Source: Poriferisodalis sp965204125 (GTDB lineage: Bacteria; Actinomycetota; Acidimicrobiia; Acidimicrobiales; Poriferisodalaceae). Taken from it: a stretch of 64,000 nucleotides of DNA. Made by a program: the position numbers and the translations under genes. Of the stretch, positions 17,320 through 25,935 are shown in pieces (position 1 is the stretch's first letter; each line of letters starts with the position of its first letter). The stretch lies in NCBI RefSeq assembly GCF_965204125.1, contig NZ_OZ241968.1, positions 3,100,001-3,164,000 of the forward strand, written 5' to 3'. Below the pieces are notes generated by a model, which was not told where the DNA came from, did no database searches, and saw nothing but the letters and a program-made list of their open reading frames with translations.

Positions 17320-18605
17320 GAGGGCACCGCCTTCGCGAGGGCCTGGTCCAGGTCCCAGAGAATGTCGTCGAGGTCTTCGAGGCCGACCGAGAGCCGGATC
17401 ATGTCGGCGCTCACGCCACCCGCAGCCAGCGCTTCGTCGGACAGCTGCTGGTGCGTCGTCGAGGCCGGGTGAATGACGAGCGTGCGGGCATCCCCCACGT
17501 TCGCGAGGTGGCTGATCATCTGGAGGGCCTCGATGAAGTCGGCGCCGGCCTGCCGGCCGCCCTTGACGCCGAACGTGAAGATGGCGCCGGGGCCCTGAGG
17601 CATGTAGGTGCGGGCGAGCTCCCGGTAGGGGGACGACTCGAGGCCCGCATAGCTGATCCAGCTCACGGCCGGATGGGCTTCGAGATGCTCGGCCACGGCC
17701 TGCGCGTTGGCGACGTGTTCGTCCATGCGCTGGGGCAGCGTCTCGAGGCCTTGCAGCAGGAGGAAGGCATTGAGCGGGGACATGGCGGCCCCGATGTCCC
17801 TGAGCTGCTCGACGCGCAGCTTGGTGCAGAAGGCGTACTCGCCGAAGTTCTCCCAGAACCGGAGGTCGTTGTAGCTGGCCACGGGCTCGGTCATGTTCGG
17901 GAAACGCCCGCTGCCCCAGTCGAAGCGGCCCGACTCGCTCACGACCCCGCCGATGGAGTTGCCGTGCCCGCCGATGAACTTGGTCGCGGAGTGGATCACG
18001 ATGTCCGCGCCGTGCTCGATCGGCCGGCACAGATAGGGCGTAGCAAATGTCGAATCGACGACCAGCGGGAGTCCGTGAGCGTGCGCCACTTCCGCGATGC
18101 CGGCCAGATCGGGGATGGATCCCGACGGGTTGCCGACAATCTCGGTGTAGCAGAACTTGGTGCGGTCGTCGATGGCGGCGGCATATGCGTCAACGCTGTC
18201 ACCGTCCACAAAGCGGGCCTCGATGCCGAACCGTCCAAGGGTCACGTCGAACATGGTGTGTGTGCCGCCGTACAGCGCCGAGGACGTGACCAAGTTGTCG
18301 CCGGATTCGCACAGCGCCGCGGCAGTAAGAAACTCAGCAGCCATTCCCGAGGCAGCTGCGACCGCTCCGATCGCGCCTTCCAGGCTTGCCACCCGCTCCT
18401 CGAACGCGTTGACGGTGGGATTCGAGATGCGGGTGTAGATGGTTCCGTACTTCTGCAGGGCGAACAGGTCGGCAGCGTCCGCCGCGTCCTCGAAGACGAA
18501 GCTCGTGGACTGGTACACGGGGACCGCACGAGCCCCAGTCGTGGCGTCGGGCCGGCCGCCCGCGTGCAGTGCGCGGGTGCGGAAGCCGAACTGGTGGTCG
18601 CTCAT
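17316..18605 (-). CDS. metY: O-acetylhomoserine sulfhydrylase MetY
   Basis: A 429-residue Cys/Met-metabolism PLP enzyme that makes homocysteine from O-acetylhomoserine and sulfide. Visible motifs are QYGTIYTRISNPT-like YGTIYTRISNPTVNAFEERV, SSALYGGTHTMF, DSTFATPYLCRPIEHGAD and the PLP-lysine loop HSATKFIGGHGNSIGG. The C-terminal substrate region (TLVIHPASTTHQQLSDE, IRLSVGLEDLDDI) is complete. ATG at 18605 is chosen because TAGGCT lies seven bases upstream, the leaderless arrangement seen for other genes here. It heads the operon metY / CoA-binding / thioredoxin-NHL / glycosidase. Confidence 0.93.
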   Translation of the reverse strand: MSDHQFGFRTRALHAGGRPDATTGARAVPVYQSTSFVFEDAADAADLFALQKYGTIYTRISNPTVNAFEERVASLEGAIGAVAAASGMAAEFLTAAALCESGDNLVTSSALYGGTHTMFDVTLGRFGIEARFVDGDSVDAYAAAIDDRTKFCYTEIVGNPSGSIPDLAGIAEVAHAHGLPLVVDSTFATPYLCRPIEHGADIVIHSATKFIGGHGNSIGGVVSESGRFDWGSGRFPNMTEPVASYNDLRFWENFGEYAFCTKLRVEQLRDIGAAMSPLNAFLLLQGLETLPQRMDEHVANAQAVAEHLEAHPAVSWISYAGLESSPYRELARTYMPQGPGAIFTFGVKGGRQAGADFIEALQMISHLANVGDARTLVIHPASTTHQQLSDEALAAGGVSADMIRLSVGLEDLDDILWDLDQALAKAVPS

Positions 18606-18612
18606 CGCGAGC

Positions 18613-18618
18613 AGCCTA
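18613..18618 (-). promoter_or_regulatory. -10 box for leaderless metY transcript
   Basis: Minus strand TAGGCT followed by seven bases and ATG at 18605. No clear -35 box is seen. It is one of eight TAnnnT-N6/7-start arrangements in the window. Confidence 0.5.
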
Positions 18619-18672
18619 CGACGGGCGCCTCCCGCGCCGAGGTCGGCCGCTGCAGTAACTGTGGGAAGCCTC

Positions 18673-18927
18673 TTAGCCGGCCCGGCTCTCGACGTACCGC
18701 CGAGCACGTTCGAGGGCCTCCGCCGGGCCCACACCGGCGACGCCGGCCATCCAGCAGGCGATAGGTGCCGCTATCCGCTCCGAGTCGTGGGCTGCCGCGC
18801 CAGCCAGGTTCAGCAGCGCCTCGGTGATGTTCTCGCCCGGAGCAGGAGCACCGATCACTTCGGCAAACCCCGCCAGCCACTCCTGCGCCGTCGTGCCCGG
18901 CGGTCCGGAACCCGTCTCGTCGCTCAT
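18673..18927 (-). CDS. DUF6457 family small protein
   Basis: An 84-residue acidic helical protein, MSDETGSGPPGTTAQEWLAG onward, with the core EVIGAPAPGENITEALLNLA and GAAAHDSERIAAPIACWMAG. This matches the actinobacterial DUF6457 pattern (EWL-FA, LL-LA--AAH-SER--AP). Members are often near molybdenum-cofactor genes; here a molybdoenzyme gene follows 0.8 kb away on the far side of a DUF2461 gene. The function is unknown. ATG at 18927 is preferred: minus-strand TACGCT lies six bases before it. Confidence 0.7.
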   Translation of the reverse strand: MSDETGSGPPGTTAQEWLAGFAEVIGAPAPGENITEALLNLAGAAAHDSERIAAPIACWMAGVAGVGPAEALERARRYVESRAG

Positions 18928-19043
18928 CGCCACAGCGTACGTTTGGCGGACCGCGCCGTTGCGGGCAATTCAGGCTCTCCCGCTCCCGTTGGATCGCTAC
19001 GGTGCGGACCCGGCAGTTGGCATCCGCAGCCGAAAGGACACCG

Positions 19044-19730
19044 ATGAGCGACGAGGGGATTTTCGGACCCGAGCTGTTCGAGTTTCTCGAAGAGCTCGAA
19101 GCGAACAATAACCGGGAGTGGTTCAACGAGAACCGCGAGCGCTATGAGGAGGAAGTGCGCGAGCCTGCGTTCGACTTCATCCGTGCCATGGGCGCCTTGC
19201 TGGGCGAGATCTCACCGCACATGACCGCACGCGACACGAAGGTCGGAGGCTCGCTGATGCGCGTCTTCCGCGACACGCGCTTTTCCGCCGACAGGACGCC
19301 CTACAAGACCAACGTGGGCATCCAGTTCCGCCATGTGCGGGGCGGCGATGTGCACGCGCCTGGTTACTACGTGCATCTGGACACCGAGAACTGCTTCTTC
19401 GGTGCCGGCAGCTGGATGCCGGACCGAGACGCGCTGGCGGCCTACCGGGTTGCGATCGACGAGCGATCTGCCGCGTGGATCGGTGCCCGGGACACCTGCC
19501 AGTCCGATGGCTGGCGCATGGAAGGCGAGCGGCTCAAGCGCTCGCCCCGTGACTGGTCCGCCGATCACCCGATGATCGAGGATCTCAAGCGCAAGAGCTT
19601 CATCGCCGTGCGCGACTTCGACCACGATGTGGCACTCAAGCCAGAGTTCCCATCGGTGATCACGGCATGGTGCAACGAGACGCGCCCGCTCATGGCATTC
19701 CTCTGCGGGGCCGTGGGACTGGACTTCTAG
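19044..19730 (+). CDS. DUF2461 (TIGR02453) family protein
   Basis: A 228-residue protein of the DUF2461 family, widespread and uncharacterised. Family features are FLEELEANNNREWFNENRER, SLMRVFRDTRFSADRTPYKT with NVGIQFRH, YYVHLDTENCFFGAGSW and LKRKSFIAVRDFD. The ATG at 19044 is supported by the AAAGGA ribosome-binding site about ten bases upstream and by the family N-terminus. The stop is nine bases before the end of the convergent molybdoenzyme gene. Confidence 0.88.
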   Translation: MSDEGIFGPELFEFLEELEANNNREWFNENRERYEEEVREPAFDFIRAMGALLGEISPHMTARDTKVGGSLMRVFRDTRFSADRTPYKTNVGIQFRHVRGGDVHAPGYYVHLDTENCFFGAGSWMPDRDALAAYRVAIDERSAAWIGARDTCQSDGWRMEGERLKRSPRDWSADHPMIEDLKRKSFIAVRDFDHDVALKPEFPSVITAWCNETRPLMAFLCGAVGLDF

Positions 19731-19738
19731 ATCAGCAG

Positions 19739-22126
19739 TCAGCCTTGGTTGAGCGGGATGATCTCCGGCGGCAGATACGACTCCACCGGAGGCGGTTCGC
19801 CGTCGTACCGTTCAATCTCGACGAGACACGTGTGTGCCGACGGTCCCTGCGCCAATCGGCTGGTCCCGACATCGGCGGTCAGCGTGTTGGGGTTGCCGGC
19901 ACGGCAGGTGCCGTCGGGTGCGGGGTCGTACCAGGCACCGGTCGAGAGCTGAACCGCCTCGGGCATGACGGAGTCGTCGAGAACCGCGCCTGCCAGGCAT
20001 GCGCCACGATCGTTGTAGAGCCGTACGACATCACCGTCGGCGATGCCGCGGGCCGCGGCAGTGACCGGGTGCATGCGCACCGGCTCACGGCCCGCCACCT
20101 TCGTCGCCTGGCTGGGCGCGGCGTGGTCGTATTGGCTGTGCAGGCGGGCTCGAGGCTGATTCGACACCAGGTGCAATGGCCATCGCTCGCTTCGCGCACC
20201 GCCCAGCCGCTCGAAGGGCTCCATCCAGGCCGGATGCGGCGGGCAGTCGCCGTAGCCGTAGCCAGCGATTGTCTCACTCCACAACTCGATCCGCCCGCTC
20301 GGGGTGCGCAGCGGCTTGGCTGTCGGGTCCGCGCGGAACGCCTCGAGATAGACCTGCGTGGGCTCCCCCATGAGCACTTTGCCGGGGGCCATCACGTAGC
20401 CCTCGGCGCGAAACTCCTCGTACGTCGGAGCCTGTGGATCAGCAGCACGGTGAATCTCGTAGATGACTTCGATCCACTCGTCGGCCGTGCGTCCCTCGGT
20501 GAACTGCTCGCCAAAGCCGAGGCGCTCTGCGAGGCGGGCGAAGATCCAGTAGTCGTCGCGAGACTCCCCCACCGGTTCGCTCACGGCCGCCATGGCGATC
20601 AGCATCGTCTCGGCGCCGCCGATGTCATTGCGCTCGAGCGGCGTCGTTGCTGGCAGCACAATGTCGGCCCTCCGGGCGACCGGCGACCAGAACGGTTCCT
20701 GCACCACGATGGTCTCGGGCCGCTGCCACGCCTGCATCAGGCGGTTGAGGTCCTGGTGGTGGTGGAAAGGGTTCCCTCCCGACCAGTACACGAGCCGGAT
20801 GTCGGGAAAGCGACCCCTGCGACCGTCGAAGTCGTACGGCTCGAGTGGCCGTTCCAGCATCTCGGTGATGCGCGAGACGGCAATGGTGGGAGGCCCGGGC
20901 TGGCGCATCGGCACCGGCAGGCCCGGGATGCGCGCCCGCGTCTGCCCTGCGCCGGTGTTTCCCTGCGTGCCGAAGCTGAAGGCGTATCCCCCGCCGGGCA
21001 GGCCGACCTGGCCGAGCACGCACGCCAGGGCCAGCGCCATCCAGTACGGCTGCTCGCCGTGGTGGGCCCGCTGGGTGGACAGGGAGAGGTTGACGAGCGC
21101 GCGCTTGGCGGCCATCTCGTGCGCCAGCGAGACGATGTCATCGGCGTCGATGCCGGTCACCTCTGCCGCCCACTGTGCCGATTTGGGTGTGTCGTAGTCG
21201 ACGGCGCTGGCCCACGGCGTGGGGCCGTGCCAGTCGCCACAGGCGGCGGCGAGGCCCTCGCCGAGAATGTGAGCGCGCAGCCGGTCCCAGCCCTCGCAGT
21301 GGCTTGCCAGGAAGTCCTCATCGGCGAGCCCATCGGTGACGAGCGTGTGGATGATTCCCGCCATCAGCGCGACATCGGTGCCGGGCCGGATGGGGAGCCA
21401 GCGAGCGTCGGCCGACTTGTCGAAGTCGTCGCGCAGAGGTCCGACGTTGACGAACTGCACCCCTGCTCTGCTCGCACGGGCGACCCAGTCGTTGTGATGG
21501 TGCGGTCCCTGACCGCCGTAGGTCACGTGACTGTTGCTGGCACGCATGCCGCCGAAGCACACGAACAGGTCCGTGTGCTCGCAGATCACCGACCACGATG
21601 TCTGCCGTGCGAGTCCGGCGTGATAGCCCGTGCCGACCATGTAGGGGAAGATCGCCTCGGCAGCGGCCGATGAGTACGTCCCCTTCTGGTCGGTGCAGCC
21701 GCCGAAGAAGCGCATGAAGCGGTGCTGCTGGCTCGACGCCAGACCGAATCGCCCTGCAGAACCCCACCCGTAGGAACCGCCGAATATCGACGCATTGCCA
21801 TGGTTGTCGCGCGCCCGGGTCAGCTCGGCGGCGACGAGGTCGAGTGCGGTGTCCCAGTCGACTTCGACAAAAGGTTCCTCACCGCGCAGGTGAGTGGCCG
21901 CGCCGGGCCCGTCGGCCAGCCAGGACCGCCGCACGGCGGGCCGCATCACCCGGTTCTCCGCGAAGTGGCGCAGCGACTCCCCCAGGTGGGACGGCTCGGG
22001 GTCGGTCGGATGGCCGCGCACAGCCACCACTTCGCCGTCGCGCGAGTCGACCAGGAACGACCCGAAGTGCGTCCCCATGGCCGTCGTGCGCACGTCGGGC
22101 GCCGTTACGCCGCCCTGCCTGCTCAT
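19739..22126 (-). CDS. molybdopterin oxidoreductase, BisC/TorA/DMSO-reductase type
   Basis: A 795-residue Mo-bisMGD enzyme. The N-terminus lacks the Cys motif for a [4Fe-4S] cluster and any twin-arginine signal, which fits cytoplasmic BisC-type sulfoxide/N-oxide reductases. GSYGWGSAGRFGLASSQQHR and FFGGCTDQKGTYSSA provide the likely Ser ligand to Mo (Ser152). MRASNSHVTYGGQGPHHHND, YWSGGNPFHHHQDLNRL, LPATTPLERNDIGG and the C-terminal molydopterin-binding region (HSQYDHAAPSQATK, VRLYNDRGACLAG) follow. The substrate is unknown; biotin or methionine sulfoxide, DMSO or TMAO are candidates. Its ATG overlaps the upstream flavin oxidoreductase stop by four bases. Confidence 0.9.
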   Translation of the reverse strand: MSRQGGVTAPDVRTTAMGTHFGSFLVDSRDGEVVAVRGHPTDPEPSHLGESLRHFAENRVMRPAVRRSWLADGPGAATHLRGEEPFVEVDWDTALDLVAAELTRARDNHGNASIFGGSYGWGSAGRFGLASSQQHRFMRFFGGCTDQKGTYSSAAAEAIFPYMVGTGYHAGLARQTSWSVICEHTDLFVCFGGMRASNSHVTYGGQGPHHHNDWVARASRAGVQFVNVGPLRDDFDKSADARWLPIRPGTDVALMAGIIHTLVTDGLADEDFLASHCEGWDRLRAHILGEGLAAACGDWHGPTPWASAVDYDTPKSAQWAAEVTGIDADDIVSLAHEMAAKRALVNLSLSTQRAHHGEQPYWMALALACVLGQVGLPGGGYAFSFGTQGNTGAGQTRARIPGLPVPMRQPGPPTIAVSRITEMLERPLEPYDFDGRRGRFPDIRLVYWSGGNPFHHHQDLNRLMQAWQRPETIVVQEPFWSPVARRADIVLPATTPLERNDIGGAETMLIAMAAVSEPVGESRDDYWIFARLAERLGFGEQFTEGRTADEWIEVIYEIHRAADPQAPTYEEFRAEGYVMAPGKVLMGEPTQVYLEAFRADPTAKPLRTPSGRIELWSETIAGYGYGDCPPHPAWMEPFERLGGARSERWPLHLVSNQPRARLHSQYDHAAPSQATKVAGREPVRMHPVTAAARGIADGDVVRLYNDRGACLAGAVLDDSVMPEAVQLSTGAWYDPAPDGTCRAGNPNTLTADVGTSRLAQGPSAHTCLVEIERYDGEPPPVESYLPPEIIPLNQG

Positions 22127-23223
22127 GGGACGGAGACCGAGACGTCCGAGATGGCGGGCTCTGCCATTTCGTCCCGCACCGCTGCGTCGACTGCCCGCCG
22201 CTGCCATGCCTGCATCGTCAGTTCGAGGCTCTCGATGCGCTCGGGCAGACCGAACGTGGTGGTGTGCACCATCAGCTCGGCTGCACCGGTCTCGGCAGCG
22301 AGTTGCTCCAACCCGGCAACCGCCTCGTCGGGATCGCCGACCACGGAGTTGCCGGGCATGGCGGCTGCGCGCTCCCATTCGGGATGAGCCTGAGCCTCCT
22401 CGGGCGAGTACAGCGGCCAGAAGCGGCCGGTGCGGATGCCCCAGCGTCGCAGCCGTCCCGGTGCCGACAGATAGCGGGCACGCTCCGCGTCTTCAGCCAC
22501 CACCGTCGCCACGCTCACGATGACGTACGGCTCATCGAGCACGGCCGACGGTTCGAACCGCTGCCGGTACAGCTCGACGGCTTGGGCCGTTCCGCCGCCG
22601 CCGAAGTGGTTCGCAAAGGCGAACGGCAGCCCGAGATACCCAGCGAGCTGCGCCGAGTAGCCGCTCGAACCCAGCAACACCACCTGTGGCATGGTCTCAG
22701 CGGCCGGCGTGGCGGCGAAGTCGGACCACGGGCCGTCAGTAGTACGCGCATCGCCCAGATAGCCCATCAGGTCGATGAGATTGGACGGGAAGTCATCAAC
22801 CTGCCACGGGTCAGCCACGGGCCCGTCCGCGGGCGAGCCGCCCGAGCGCACGGCGGCCGCGCTGAGCCTGTCACTGCCGGGCGCCCGGCCGATTCCGAGG
22901 TCGATGCGGCCCGGATGCAGTGCCTCGAGCATGGCGAACTGCTCAGCGATGACTGCTGGGCTGTGATTGGGCAGCATCACCCCGCCCGAACCGAGCTTGA
23001 TCTGGGCGGTCTGCGCGGCCAGGTGCGCAATCAGCACGGCCGGAGACGTGCTCGCCACCGTGTCCATGTTGTGATGCTCAGCGACCCAGAACCGCCGGTA
23101 CCCCAGCCGGTCTGCAGCCCGAGCCAGTTCAGCGGTCTCTGCCAGCGCCTGCGCACTGGTCGCCCCGTGCGACACCGTCGCCAGATCCAGCACACCCAAC
23201 GGCAGGGGTTCCGCAGCACTCAC
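22123..23223 (-). CDS. luciferase-like flavin oxidoreductase (MsnO8-type LLM)
   Basis: A 366-residue LLM-class TIM-barrel protein. The MsnO8-like signatures are PLGVLDLATVSHGATSAQAL, FWVAEHHNMDTVASTSPAVL, KLGSGGVMLPNHSPAVIAEQ and LHPGRIDLGIGRAPGSD. These enzymes use FMN or F420. The gene is translationally coupled to the molybdoenzyme (ATGA), so it may supply electrons or act on the same compound; this is inference. The start is GTG at 23223, six bases after minus-strand TAGCCT. Confidence 0.88.
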   Translation of the reverse strand: MSAAEPLPLGVLDLATVSHGATSAQALAETAELARAADRLGYRRFWVAEHHNMDTVASTSPAVLIAHLAAQTAQIKLGSGGVMLPNHSPAVIAEQFAMLEALHPGRIDLGIGRAPGSDRLSAAAVRSGGSPADGPVADPWQVDDFPSNLIDLMGYLGDARTTDGPWSDFAATPAAETMPQVVLLGSSGYSAQLAGYLGLPFAFANHFGGGGTAQAVELYRQRFEPSAVLDEPYVIVSVATVVAEDAERARYLSAPGRLRRWGIRTGRFWPLYSPEEAQAHPEWERAAAMPGNSVVGDPDEAVAGLEQLAAETGAAELMVHTTTFGLPERIESLELTMQAWQRRAVDAAVRDEMAEPAISDVSVSVP

Positions 23224-23251
23224 GGCGTCAGGCTAAGAGGCTGAGCCCCGG

Positions 23252-23290
23252 GCCCGAGCGGCCCGTGAGCGAAGCGAACAAGAGCGGGAA
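23252..23290 (+). repeat. REP-like intergenic repeat, copy 2
   Basis: Plus-strand counterpart of the element at 2865-2904 (GCCCGAGCGGCCCGTGAGCG, GCGAACAAGAGCGGGAA). A further partial string, GCCGTGGCCCGAG at 23303-23315, matches the 5' edge of copy 1. It lies between the flavin oxidoreductase and CoA-transferase genes. Confidence 0.6.
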
Positions 23291-23318
23291 GCACAGGGCG
23301 AAGCCGTGGCCCGAGGTG

Positions 23319-25814
23319 TCAGCCCAGCGCGCCGGCTGCAGCGGCTTCTGCGATCTCGTCATCGCTGAGGCCCAGTTCGCCGCTGAGCACGTCGTAGGTG
23401 TGCTGCCCGATCATGGGCGCCGCAAACCTCGGTCCATGGTCGTACCCGGCGATCTTGTACTGGTGGCCCGAATAGGGCACTTTCCCCATCCGGGGATGCT
23501 CCAGCCACCGATGGAAGCCGCGGTGCGCATACTGCGGGTCGGCCAGCAGGTCGCTGCTGCGCTGCACCATGCCTGCCGCGATCCCGGCATCGAGCAGTTG
23601 CCGTTCCAGCGAGGCTGCATCCTGATCGGCGGTCCACGCCGCGATCTCATCGTCGATCGCATCGTGGGCTGCGAGGCGCCCTTCCACCGTCGACAGCTCA
23701 GGTGCGAGGGCCCACTGCGGAGCATCCATGAGCTTCACCAGTGCTGTCCATTGCTCATCGTCGGCGATGGTGATTGCGCACCACCGGTCCTCCCCCGCAC
23801 ACCGGTACACCCCCTGCGGGGCCATGTCGGGGTCGCGATTGCCCATGCGGGTGGCCACGGTGCCGCTTTCCCCGTAGTCCGCCAGCTCGGGAGCCAGGAA
23901 CTGCAAGCCGCACTCGAGCTGCGCTGCTTCGATGACGCAGCCCTCGCCGGTTCGGCGACGGCGATCCAGCGCCGCCAGCAGTGTGGTGGTGATGATCCGC
24001 GGGGAGATGGTGTCGGTGTAGGCGAGGTAGGGGCCGTCGGGCGGCAGATCGGGCCAGCCCACGACCGGGTAAAAGCCCGCGATGGCGGCCGCGTGATAGC
24101 CGAATCCGCCGAGCGCCGACATCGGCCCGCCGCTGGCCAGCAGTGATGTGTGCACCACGATTGCCTTCGGGTTCAGCTCGGCGATCAGTTCGTCGCTGGC
24201 GATGGTGCGCGCAAAGGTGCCCGGTGTCCATGCTTCCACCACCACATCTGCCCACGCGATCATCCGGCGGGCGATATCGACGCCGGCAGCCGTCTTGAGA
24301 TCGATGTCGATGCTCAGCTTCGACGTGTTGAACGTGCCGAAGAAGTGGGCCATGTCGATGTCGATGACGTCGTCTTTGAACGGCGGGTTGGCGCGCAGGC
24401 CGTCGAGTCGAGAGCTGGATTCGATCCGCACCACGGTCGCGCCGTGATCGGCGAGCGCCTTCGCCGTGATGGGCCCCACGCCGATCCAGCTGAAGTCCGC
24501 TACGCGCAGGCCGGCGAAAGGCAGATCGGCATCACCCACGCTCCACGCTGTCGGTTGAGCGGGCGCCTGGGCCGGCGGCACGGGATCGGCGCTGACCTCA
24601 GCGAGTTGCGCCCTGATCTCGGCGCCGTGCTCGTCGAGGCGCGGCGGCTGCCGCTTCGTGCCGACACGGACACCGTCGATGGTCGCAGGGCCGCCGGGAA
24701 GCTCGACTCCCGCCGCGTCCCCCTCTTGGATCGGCCGCCAGAAGTCGCGCACGCGCAGGTGCTCGAACTCGACAAGGTCGGCCACGGTGTGGACTGGCGC
24801 AATCGTCTCCTTCAGCACCATCGAACGCTGCAGGAGTGCGCCGTTCGTGTGCCGTTCGCACAGCCCCACCATCGCCTGGTAGAGCTCGTCGAACGTCCGG
24901 CTGATCGGTTCGCCGGCCGCGGCACGCAGGTCGTAGGTGTCCCACTCCTCGGCTCGCCAGCTCTCGTCTGCGAGGCCTTCTTCGATGTACCAGTCGAGCA
25001 GCCGACCCGTCGCCACGCCCCGGGCGACACCGATCGCCCAGCCGTCCTGGGTGCGGTAGCGCATCTCGAGCGGCACGGCCAGCTGCGCGACCGTGCCCGA
25101 GCGCTTGAAGTCGCGCCCGCAGATCGCGTGGGTCTCCATGGCATTGAGCAGCGTCCAGGTCATCGCCGCCTGGGCCGACACGCCGACGTGCTGTGCCGAA
25201 CCGGTGACGCGCATGCGGGCTTGGGCCATGAGCCCCGCCGCGGCGGATTCTGCACCCGCATGACGCCACGCCTGTGCGATCGAGGCCTTCACGGGCGCCC
25301 GCTCGAAGATCCCCTGCATGTTCGCCGGTCCGCCGAGTGCCGCCAGCGACAGCTCTGAGGCCGGGTCGCCGCTGCGAGGTCCGTCGAGTCCGAACGGAGT
25401 GACCTGAACATGAACGATCCGCTCGTTCAGCGTTGCGAGGTCGCCGTGGCCGTACCCGGCTGCAGCCAGCGCCCCCGGCACACCCGACTCGTAGATGAAG
25501 TCGCTGTGGGTGACCAAGCCCTCGAACACTTGCCGGTCGTCGGGGTCGTCCAAGTCCAGCACGATGGAGCGCTTGTTGGAGTTGTACGCGCAGAACTGCC
25601 AGCTGCGCAGGTCGCCGACGGGCCCCTGCTGCGGCCGCAAAGGCAGTGCCGCCCGGCCCGCAGTGCCGCCGGGCGGTTCGACCTTGATCACATCGGCGCC
25701 GAGCTCGCCCAGCAACCACGGCCCGAATTCGCCGCGGTGATCGGTGAGATCCAGAACGGTCATGCCCGCAAGCGGCGTGGATGCCGTGTGCTGGGAGGCT
25801 TCGAGTGCCGTCAT
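23319..25814 (-). CDS. double-domain CaiB/BaiF (family III) CoA-transferase
   Basis: An 831-residue protein made of two family III CoA-transferase modules. Module 1 (about 15-400) starts LAGMTVLDLTDHRGEFGPWL with GADVIKVEPPGG and SNKRSIVLDL. Module 2 (about 435-830) starts FAGLRVADFSWIGVGPITAK with TVVRIESSSRLDGLR and NTSKLSIDIDLKT, and ends with the family tail IGQHTYDVLSGELGLSDDEI. Ordinary members are about 400 residues and form interlocked dimers, so this is probably a covalent pseudo-dimer. In module 1 the usual Asp-containing active-site region is poorly kept. The CoA donor and acceptor are unknown. ATG at 25814 has an AGGGA ribosome-binding site; GTG at 25832 is possible. Confidence 0.88.
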   Translation of the reverse strand: MTALEASQHTASTPLAGMTVLDLTDHRGEFGPWLLGELGADVIKVEPPGGTAGRAALPLRPQQGPVGDLRSWQFCAYNSNKRSIVLDLDDPDDRQVFEGLVTHSDFIYESGVPGALAAAGYGHGDLATLNERIVHVQVTPFGLDGPRSGDPASELSLAALGGPANMQGIFERAPVKASIAQAWRHAGAESAAAGLMAQARMRVTGSAQHVGVSAQAAMTWTLLNAMETHAICGRDFKRSGTVAQLAVPLEMRYRTQDGWAIGVARGVATGRLLDWYIEEGLADESWRAEEWDTYDLRAAAGEPISRTFDELYQAMVGLCERHTNGALLQRSMVLKETIAPVHTVADLVEFEHLRVRDFWRPIQEGDAAGVELPGGPATIDGVRVGTKRQPPRLDEHGAEIRAQLAEVSADPVPPAQAPAQPTAWSVGDADLPFAGLRVADFSWIGVGPITAKALADHGATVVRIESSSRLDGLRANPPFKDDVIDIDMAHFFGTFNTSKLSIDIDLKTAAGVDIARRMIAWADVVVEAWTPGTFARTIASDELIAELNPKAIVVHTSLLASGGPMSALGGFGYHAAAIAGFYPVVGWPDLPPDGPYLAYTDTISPRIITTTLLAALDRRRRTGEGCVIEAAQLECGLQFLAPELADYGESGTVATRMGNRDPDMAPQGVYRCAGEDRWCAITIADDEQWTALVKLMDAPQWALAPELSTVEGRLAAHDAIDDEIAAWTADQDAASLERQLLDAGIAAGMVQRSSDLLADPQYAHRGFHRWLEHPRMGKVPYSGHQYKIAGYDHGPRFAAPMIGQHTYDVLSGELGLSDDEIAEAAAAGALG

Positions 25815-25923
25815 GTGGGTCCCTGAACTCACGCTCGTGATGTGTCTGGCGCTGCGCCGGAACGAGTCCTGCGCAGTGCGGGCCGGTACGACGATACGCA
25901 GGCGCTCGCTGTTGCGCGGCGGT

Positions 25924-25929
25924 TAGCTT
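25924..25929 (+). promoter_or_regulatory. -10 box for leaderless acyl-CoA dehydrogenase-like transcript
   Basis: TAGCTT followed by six bases and the ATG at 25936. No clear -35 box. Confidence 0.45.
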
Positions 25930-25935
25930 GCCCAG

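Noticed and set aside
19667..21673. A 668-codon open frame antisense to the molybdoenzyme gene
   Set aside because: It is a shadow of the real gene, rich in Arg, Gly and His and without recognisable domains.
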